NCBI RefSeq assembly: GCF_002920575.1
Contig: NZ_PQSQ01000062.1
Location: 1 to 48,886, forward strand
From: Streptomyces sp. Ru73
GTDB lineage: Bacteria > Actinomycetota > Actinomycetes > Streptomycetales > Streptomycetaceae
Reading direction: 5' to 3'
Length of the DNA stretch: 48,886 bases
Position 1 is the stretch's first letter, and every line of letters begins with the position of its first letter. The notes beneath the pieces were generated by a model. It searched no databases, was not told the DNA's origin, and saw nothing but the letters and a program-made list of their open reading frames with translations. Positions 43,895-48,886 of this stretch are shown here, piece by piece. A program made the translations under genes and the position numbers.

Positions 43895-43931
43895 TAAGCG
43901 GCTGCTTACCTCCGTACTGAGCGGATGCTTA
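43895..43931. promoter_or_regulatory. Two TetR-type operator palindromes upstream of the thiolase gene
   Basis: TAAGCGGCTGCTTA (43895-43908) has perfect TAAGC/GCTTA arms. TGAGCGGATGCTTA (43918-43931) is a near-copy whose start lies 23 bp further on. Sequences of the TnAGC-N4-GCTnA form are used by TetR-family regulators of fatty-acid degradation genes. Confidence 0.6.
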
Positions 43932-43962
43932 CTCATCGGCGGAGGATACGCAAGGGTGCGAA

Positions 43963-44007
43963 GGGCGAGCGGCCGCCCGCCGGGGGCCGGCACCCCGCCG
44001 CTCACCC
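43963..44007 (-). terminator. Hairpin after the SGNH hydrolase gene
   Basis: GAGCGGC (43967-43973) pairs with GCCGCTC (43997-44003), extended by GGG/CCC across one mismatch. It starts 66 bp beyond the minus-strand stop at 44074. The inner part is itself GC-rich and may pair further. Confidence 0.5.
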
Positions 44008-44073
44008 GTGGCCGTCGTCCGCCCGGACACGCCGCCCGCCCGGCCCCGTGCCACAGGCCGCCCCGCCGCGGCG

Positions 44074-45105
44074 CTACGGCGTCTCCTCCCCGTGCTCCGC
44101 CGCGGCGGCGGCCGCCGCCTCCGCGTCCTGGGCCGAGATCCGGTGCCGCCTGCGGTGCTTGAGCAGGGCCCACGGCGCCCGGCTGCCGGCGACCTCCGTG
44201 CCGCCCTCGGACGCCGCCTGCGCGGCCGCCTCGGCGACCGGCAGGAACCGCTCGCGCCGCTCCGGCTCCGGGCTCTCCTCCTCCGGCCACAGACCGAGCG
44301 CCGCGCACAGCGTCGGCAGCACGGCCATCGCCGCTGTCGCGTACCCCTCGGCCGAGGGGTGGTAGTTGTCCGCGCTGAACAGCTCGCGCGGATTCGCCTC
44401 GAACTCGGGCCCGAGCAGATCGCCCAGCGACACCGTCCGGCCGCCGTTCTCCACCACGCCGATGGTCTGCGCGGCGGCCAGCTGCCGGCTCAGCCGCCGG
44501 GCCACCCAGCGCAGCGGCTGGTACACCGGCTCGATCGTGCCGAGATCGGGGCAGGTGCCCACCACCACCTCGCTGCTGGCCGCGCGCAGCCGGGCCACCG
44601 CCTCCGAGAGCATGCGGACGGAACGGGCGAGCGGCATCCGGTGCGTGACGTCGTTCGCGCCGATCATGATCACGCAGACGTCCGGCGGCGGGCCGTCCGC
44701 GAGCAGCAGCGTCACCTGGCGTTCCAGGTCGTCGGACTGGGCGCCGGGCAGCGCGACGTTGCGCAGGTCGACCGGGCGTTCGGCGAGCGCGGCCAGGCCG
44801 GAGGCCAGCAGCGCCCCGGGCGTCTGGCGGGCCCGGGTGACGCCCTGGCCGGCCGCCGTGGAGTCGCCGAGGAAGCCGAGCCGCAGCGCGGGCCGGTCGG
44901 TGCGGTACCAGAAGGTGGCGCCGTAGCGTCCGTCGGCGGGCGGCGGCAGCTCGCTGGAGCCGCCGACCGTACGGCGCGCGAGCCGCACTTCGGTCAGGAG
45001 GAGGCCCACGGCGGCGACGCCGAGCAGCCCGACTCCTCCGCTGCCGAGGGCCGCGGCCGTGGCGATCCGGCGCGCCACTCTCGCCCTGGACATGGTCATC
45101 GGCAT
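44074..45105 (-). CDS. Membrane-anchored SGNH/GDSL hydrolase
   Basis: The protein is 343 residues from ATG 45105 (GGGGAGG upstream; ATGs at 45099 and 45093 are also possible). One N-terminal helix (about 17-38) anchors it. SGNH blocks are clear: LGFLGDSTAAGQG with nucleophile Ser82, the Gly block NVALPGAQSDDLERQV, IMIGANDVTH with the oxyanion Asn, and DNYHPSAEGYATAA with the Asp/His pair. That makes it an extracytoplasmic esterase or lipase-like acyl hydrolase. An Ala-rich, charged tail of about 60 residues follows. It is divergent from cystathionine beta-synthase, the pair being separated by about 200 bp that contains the palindrome CAAGAACGTCTTG at 45193-45205. Confidence 0.9.
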   Translation of the reverse strand: MPMTMSRARVARRIATAAALGSGGVGLLGVAAVGLLLTEVRLARRTVGGSSELPPPADGRYGATFWYRTDRPALRLGFLGDSTAAGQGVTRARQTPGALLASGLAALAERPVDLRNVALPGAQSDDLERQVTLLLADGPPPDVCVIMIGANDVTHRMPLARSVRMLSEAVARLRAASSEVVVGTCPDLGTIEPVYQPLRWVARRLSRQLAAAQTIGVVENGGRTVSLGDLLGPEFEANPRELFSADNYHPSAEGYATAAMAVLPTLCAALGLWPEEESPEPERRERFLPVAEAAAQAASEGGTEVAGSRAPWALLKHRRRHRISAQDAEAAAAAAAEHGEETP

Positions 45106-45255
45106 CGGCCGGGCACCTCCCCGCAGTGCGTGTACGGGGGGCGTCGGGGAGCGAAACCCGGCGCGCGCCCCGCGGAATCGCGAAACTCGTGTCAAGAACG
45201 TCTTGCCCCGCGGGGCCGTCGCCGCAACGCACCCGCCCTGCAGGGGTGAGCGCAA

Positions 45256-45261
45256 TAGGCT
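45256..45261 (+). promoter_or_regulatory. Putative -10 box of the cystathionine beta-synthase gene
   Basis: TAGGCT lies 46 bp before the GTG start. A Shine-Dalgarno (GCGGAG) sits at 45294-45299, so this gene has a leader, unlike the leaderless genes with the same hexamer. Confidence 0.4.
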
Positions 45262-45307
45262 GGCCGGACGGGCGCAGGACAGCGCGCCCCCTACCGCGGA
45301 GACCACC

Positions 45308-46690
45308 GTGCAGGTTTATGAATCGATGATTGACCTCGTGGGCAACACCCCGCTTGTGAGGCTCAAGAACGTCACCGACGGCGTACGGGCCACCGTCCTC
45401 GCCAAGGTCGAGTACTTCAATCCGGGCGGGTCCGTGAAGGACCGGATCGCGGTGCGGATGATCGAGGCCGCCGAGCGGTCGGGCGCCCTGAAACCGGGCG
45501 GCACGATCGTGGAGCCGACCTCGGGGAACACCGGCGTCGGCCTGGCGATCGTGGCCCAGCAGAAGGGCTACAAGTGCATCTTCGTCTGCCCGGACAAGGT
45601 GTCGACGGACAAGATCAACGTGCTGCGGGCCTACGGTGCCGAGGTCGTGGTCTGCCCCACGGCCGTCGACCCCGACCACCCCGATTCGTACTACAACGTC
45701 TCCGACAGGCTGGTACGCGAGACGCCCGGCGCCTGGAAGCCGGACCAGTACAGCAATCCGGACAACCCGCGCTCGCACTACGAGTCCACGGGGCCCGAAC
45801 TGTGGGACCAGACCGACGGCCGAATCACGCATTTCGTGGCGGGCGTCGGCACCGGCGGCACCATCAGCGGGACCGGGCGCTACTTGAAGGACGTCAGTGA
45901 CGGCAAGGTCAAGGTCATCGGCGCCGACCCGGAGGGCTCCGTCTACAGCGGCGGCTCCGGGCGCCCGTACCTGATCGAGGGCGTCGGCGAGGACTTCTGG
46001 CCCACCGCCTACGACCGCACCGTCGCCGACGAGATCGTCGCGGTGTCGGACAAGGATGCCTTCCAGATGACCCGGCGGCTGGCCAAGGAGGAGGGGCTGC
46101 TGGTCGGCGGCTCCTGCGGGATGGCCGTGGTGGCGGCGCTGAAGGTCGCCGAGGGCCTGGGCCCGGACGACGTCGTGGTGGTGCTGCTGCCGGACAGCGG
46201 CCGCGGCTACCTCTCGAAGATCTTCAACGACGACTGGATGAACGACTACGGCTTCCTGGAGACCGGGGACACCGACCGGGTCGCGGACGTCATGCACAAC
46301 AAGCACGGCGCCATCCCCGAACTGGTGCACATGCACCCCGAGGAGACCGTCGGCCAGGCCATCGAGGTGCTGCGCGAGTACGGCGTCTCGCAGATGCCGA
46401 TCGTGAAGCCGGGCGCCGGACACCCGGACGTGATGGCCGCCGAGGTCATCGGCTCGGTGGTGGAACGCGAGCTGCTGGACGCGCTGTTCGCGCAGCGGGC
46501 CTCGCTCGGCGACCCGCTGGAGAAGCACATGTCCCCGCCGTTGCCGCAGGTCGGCGCGGGCGAGCCGGTCGCCGACCTGATGGCCGTGCTCGAAGGTGCC
46601 GACGCCGCGATCGTGCTGGTGGAGGGCAAGCCGACCGGGGTCGTCAGCCGGCAGGACCTGCTGGCGTTCCTGGCCCGCGGGGCGCGCTAG
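45308..46690 (+). CDS. Cystathionine beta-synthase (PLP domain + CBS pair)
   Basis: The protein is 460 residues from GTG 45308, with GCGGAG 8 nt upstream. The fold-type II PLP domain (about 1-310) has Lys44 in FNPGGSVKDRIA, the phosphate-binding TSGNTG, GVGTGGTISGTGRYLK and the Ser/Thr site GGSCGMAV. It condenses serine and homocysteine to cystathionine (transsulfuration). The C-terminal ~120 residues form two CBS modules (VADVMHNKHGAIPELVHMHPEETVGQAIEVLREYGVSQMPIV and the final VVSRQDLLAFLARG), which usually respond to SAM or adenylates. There is no N-terminal heme domain. It is a standalone gene, divergent from the SGNH hydrolase. Confidence 0.95.
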   Translation: MQVYESMIDLVGNTPLVRLKNVTDGVRATVLAKVEYFNPGGSVKDRIAVRMIEAAERSGALKPGGTIVEPTSGNTGVGLAIVAQQKGYKCIFVCPDKVSTDKINVLRAYGAEVVVCPTAVDPDHPDSYYNVSDRLVRETPGAWKPDQYSNPDNPRSHYESTGPELWDQTDGRITHFVAGVGTGGTISGTGRYLKDVSDGKVKVIGADPEGSVYSGGSGRPYLIEGVGEDFWPTAYDRTVADEIVAVSDKDAFQMTRRLAKEEGLLVGGSCGMAVVAALKVAEGLGPDDVVVVLLPDSGRGYLSKIFNDDWMNDYGFLETGDTDRVADVMHNKHGAIPELVHMHPEETVGQAIEVLREYGVSQMPIVKPGAGHPDVMAAEVIGSVVERELLDALFAQRASLGDPLEKHMSPPLPQVGAGEPVADLMAVLEGADAAIVLVEGKPTGVVSRQDLLAFLARGAR

Positions 46691-47022
46691 CCGCGTCCGG
46701 CGCACGGGAGGGAGCCGCAGGCCGGCGGGGCGGCCGGGGCCGATGCGGCGTCAGGTGTCCGTAAGGAAAAGGCCCGTGGACGCAAGGTGTACGTATGCGT
46801 CACGCGGACGCAGCACGGACTTAACACGCGTCGGGCAGATTGGTTGGTGCGGCGGCCAGGAACTCCGGAGCGGCTCCCGGACCTCCCAGCCGCCAGGACG
46901 CGTCCGACCGGCCCTGACCCGGTCCGTGTCCCCCGCGGGGACCGCCGTCGTCCCGCCCCCGGCGCGAGCCGGGGTGCGGCGGTCCCCGCAAGAACGTTTC
47001 GGCCGCTCCCGCTGCCCGCGGG
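46691..47022. other. Gene-free region after cystathionine beta-synthase
   Basis: Open frames here are short and lack Streptomyces-like codon bias. The stretch 46760-46840 is less GC-rich, with TTAACACGCGTCGG and AGATTGGTTGG elements, and might carry an unannotated promoter. The rest is occupied by the hairpin at 46935-46989. Confidence 0.5.
46935..46989. terminator. Two-tier hairpin between convergent genes
   Basis: The outer stem GCGGGGACCGCCG (46935-46947) pairs with CGGCGGTCCCCGC (46977-46989), 13 bp. The inner stem CCCCGGC/GCCGGGG (46957-46963 with 46968-46974) has a GCGA tetraloop of GNRA type. It lies 33 bp beyond the stop of the minus-strand gene at 47023. Confidence 0.85.
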
Positions 47023-47427
47023 TCAGTCCGCGTCGCGGGCCGCCCGCTCGCGGCGGGAGCGCCCGAACGAAGGGCTCGCCTGCGCCACGTTCACCCCGAC
47101 GATGCCGGCCCAGGACACCAGCAGGCCGGTCAGCCCGGCGTTGGCCGCGCCGATCGCGGAGAGCGGCACGGCCAGCACCAGCGACACCGCGGCGAAGCCG
47201 AACCGCTCGCCGAAGCCGCCGGCCGGGCCCGCCGGGCGCCGGACGTCCCCGCGGGCCACCTGCATCTGCCGCTCCGCGACCCCGCGGCGCACCCGCTGGT
47301 CCACCGCCCGGTCGAGCTTCTCCATGAAGGAGTCCAGCAGTTCGGCCTCGTAGTCCGGGCCGAGCTCCCTGCGGGTGTGCAGGGTCGCGTCGAGCTCTTT
47401 CCTCAGCTCCGGGTCACCAGTCGTCAT
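47023..47427 (-). CDS. Small membrane protein downstream of the NCS1 permease
   Basis: The protein is 134 residues from ATG 47427. The N-terminal half is charged and helical (DPELRKELDATLHTRRELGPDYEAELLDSFMEKLDRAVDQRVRRG). The C-terminal half has two membrane helices (GFAAVSLVLAVPLSAIGAA and LTGLLVSWAGIVGVNVAQA) and a basic tail (SRRERAARDAD). The family is not firmly recognised; similar short proteins are annotated as integral membrane proteins in Streptomyces. It starts 9 bp after the permease stop, but on the minus strand a TAGCCT hexamer six bases before the ATG, overlapping that stop, suggests its own leaderless transcript. Confidence 0.78.
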   Translation of the reverse strand: MTTGDPELRKELDATLHTRRELGPDYEAELLDSFMEKLDRAVDQRVRRGVAERQMQVARGDVRRPAGPAGGFGERFGFAAVSLVLAVPLSAIGAANAGLTGLLVSWAGIVGVNVAQASPSFGRSRRERAARDAD

Positions 47428-47439
47428 GCCCGGAGGCTA
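47425..47439 (-). promoter_or_regulatory. Leaderless -10 element and start codon of the gene at 47427
   Basis: On the minus strand TAGCCT (plus 47434-47439) overlaps the permease stop codon and is followed, after six bases, by the ATG (plus 47425-47427). It has the same spacing as at mazG, the P450 gene and the gene at 40705. Confidence 0.5.
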
Positions 47440-48849
47440 CGGGCGGGAGGCCGCACGCGCAGTGGGGCTGGCCCCCGTATCCGCCGCCGGGATGCGGGCG
47501 GTGTCGTGCCGGGCGACGGCCCAGTACAGCGCCGCCGGCACGGCGAGGCCGACCAGCCAGGAGACGTCGGCGCCGCCCAGCGGGGCGACCAGCGGCCCGG
47601 TGTAGAAGTGCGTGGCCAGGAAGGGCAGCTGGGCGACCAGGCCCACCCCGTAGACCAGCAGCGCCTTGCCGTTCCAGGCGCCGTAGCGGCCCGCCGGGTC
47701 GCTCAGGGCCGGGATGTCGTACCGCTCCTTGGAGATCAGGTAGTAGTCGACCAGGTTGATCGCCGACCAGGGCGTGAAGAAGGTCAGCAGGAAGAGCAGG
47801 AAGTCCTTGAAGGAGGTCAGGAAGGAGTCCTTGCCCAGCAGGGCCACCGAGGTGCCGACGACCATGATCCCGGCGAAGTAGAGGCTGCGGCCGCGCGGCG
47901 AGAGCGTGCGCTGCCCGCGGAAGCCGCTGATGCTCGTCACCATCGACATGAAGCTGCCGTAGGTGTTCAGCACGTTGATGGTGAGCTTGCCCAGGGCGAT
48001 GACGAAGTACAGCACCGACGCCATCAGGCCGGCCCCGCCCAGCCCCACGATGTAGGACACCTCGTGGCCGACGAAGGCCGTCGGGGCCGCGGCCGCCGCC
48101 AGCGCGCCGAACGTCATCGACCACTGCGAGCCGAGCACCGAGCCGGACAGCGTCCACCAGAAGGTCGCGCGGGCCGAGGTCTGCCGCGGGAGGTAGCGCG
48201 AGTAGTCCGCGACGTACGGGCCGAAGGCCAGCTGCCAGGACGCGGAGAGCGAGACGGCCAGCAGGAAGACCGGGAAGTCGAAGGCGCGGTCGTGCAGCAG
48301 CGCCGCCAGGTCGGCCCGCTCCAGCAGGCGTACGCCGAGGTAGACGAAGGCCACCGCGCAGACCAGCCCAGCGACCCGGCCGAGGGCGTGGATGAGGCGG
48401 TAGCCGACGGCGGCGGCGAAGGCGGTGATCGCGCCGAACACGATGATGCCGGTGGCGTCGCCGAGGTGCGTCAGATGGCCGACCGCCTGCCCGGCGAGCA
48501 CGGTGCCGCTGGCGAAGAAGCCGATGTACATGACGATGACCAGGGCCAGCGGGACGACGGCCCCGCGCACGCCGAACTGGGCCCGCGAGGAGATCATCTG
48601 CGGCAGCCCGAGCCGCGGCCCCTGCGCCGAGTGCAGCGCCATCACCGCGCCGCCCAGCAGGTTGCCGAGCAGCAGGCCGAGCACCGACCAGAAGGCGTTG
48701 GCGCCGAACACGACGGCCAGCGCGCCGGTGACCACCGCGGTGATCTGGAGGTTCGCGCTCAGCCAGAGGGTGAACTGACTGAAGGCGGTGCCGTGCCGTT
48801 CGGAGTCCGGTACGACGTCGATCGACCGTTGTTCCACCACGCCTGCCAT
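47437..48849 (-). CDS. NCS1-family nucleobase permease (cytosine/purine type)
   Basis: The protein is 470 residues from ATG 48849, with AGAGGGA upstream. About twelve hydrophobic helices are seen. NCS1 hallmarks include TAFSQFTLWLSANLQITAVVTGAL (helix 1), GPRLGLPQMISSRAQFG (the substrate-gate region), SLSASWQLAFGPYVADYSRYLP and FLLFLLTFFTPWSAINLVDYYL. These transporters import cytosine, purines, allantoin or related compounds with H+ or Na+. No pathway gene is adjacent, so the substrate is open. The C-terminus is Ala/Arg-rich and cytoplasmic. A single upstream 37 bp remains in the window and shows no clear promoter. Confidence 0.93.
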   Translation of the reverse strand: MAGVVEQRSIDVVPDSERHGTAFSQFTLWLSANLQITAVVTGALAVVFGANAFWSVLGLLLGNLLGGAVMALHSAQGPRLGLPQMISSRAQFGVRGAVVPLALVIVMYIGFFASGTVLAGQAVGHLTHLGDATGIIVFGAITAFAAAVGYRLIHALGRVAGLVCAVAFVYLGVRLLERADLAALLHDRAFDFPVFLLAVSLSASWQLAFGPYVADYSRYLPRQTSARATFWWTLSGSVLGSQWSMTFGALAAAAAPTAFVGHEVSYIVGLGGAGLMASVLYFVIALGKLTINVLNTYGSFMSMVTSISGFRGQRTLSPRGRSLYFAGIMVVGTSVALLGKDSFLTSFKDFLLFLLTFFTPWSAINLVDYYLISKERYDIPALSDPAGRYGAWNGKALLVYGVGLVAQLPFLATHFYTGPLVAPLGGADVSWLVGLAVPAALYWAVARHDTARIPAADTGASPTARAASRP

Positions 48850-48886
48850 GGGCCGTCCCTCTCTCGCTGCATGAGTTCATTCAGCA

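Overview
The window is a gene-dense, very GC-rich stretch of an actinobacterial chromosome, almost certainly from Streptomyces. The strongest marker is a tRNA-Leu with anticodon TAA at 35649-35730. It is the UUA-reading developmental tRNA bldA. Supporting markers are a c-di-AMP (ydaO-type) riboswitch in front of an Rpf-LysM cell-wall hydrolase next to enolase, GTG and TTG starts, third-position GC bias, and several leaderless genes. There is no transposase, integrase, phage gene or CRISPR array. From memory, the gene order resembles the conserved core of Streptomyces chromosomes around bldA, eno, rpfA and mfd. Nearly all of it reads as core chromosome rather than acquired DNA.

Layout. 1-4325: the 3' part of a large Pro/Gly-rich deaminase-like/SUKH-4 fusion gene, a LytR-CpsA-Psr cell-wall ligase and a DivIVA-like coiled-coil protein. 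4360-10267: an EmrB/QacA-type exporter, a gene-free repetitive 0.6 kb, and the transcription-repair coupling factor mfd. 10418-13742: a DUF2079 membrane protein, a secreted HNH nuclease lipoprotein and a DUF4190/DUF4352-like membrane protein. 14012-18870: a DNA-methylase-like protein with an altered motif IV, a small membrane protein and a soluble Ser/Thr kinase with a TPR-like tail. 19069-22210: a SurA-like lipoprotein, mazG and a cytochrome P450. 22412-28360: two resuscitation-promoting-factor hydrolases, eno, a DivIC/FtsB-like division protein, a DUF501 protein and ppx. 28782-31764: type II NADH dehydrogenase with two Rex-like operators, and a cyclopropane-fatty-acid-synthase-family methyltransferase. 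31841-35221: an ABC exporter of the MacB/FtsX type. 35649-39107: bldA, then a MarR regulator translationally coupled to a DHA2 exporter that carries three beta-sandwich domains. 39386-42026: a Bax-inhibitor-1 protein and three small proteins. 42571-46690: thiolase, SGNH hydrolase and cystathionine beta-synthase. 47023-48849: a small membrane protein and an NCS1 nucleobase permease.

Functional themes are cell-wall growth and division (LCP protein, two Rpf enzymes, DivIC, DivIVA-like protein), central and redox metabolism (eno, ndh, ppx, thiolase, CBS) and efflux. The most interesting signals are regulatory or architectural: the riboswitch; paired Rex-like sites plus a hairpin over the ndh ribosome-binding region; at least four leaderless start sites with identical -10 to start spacing; a possible 11-bp-phased direct repeat upstream of the first rpf gene; palindromic operators near the methylase, MarR and thiolase genes; a 104-bp tandem repeat derived from the thiolase 3' end; the deaminase/SUKH-4 fusion; the methylase-like protein with His in place of the motif IV Asn; and the exporter fused to carboxypeptidase-regulatory-like domains. 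No wholly new multi-gene system is evident. All family calls are from reading the protein sequences, without database searches.
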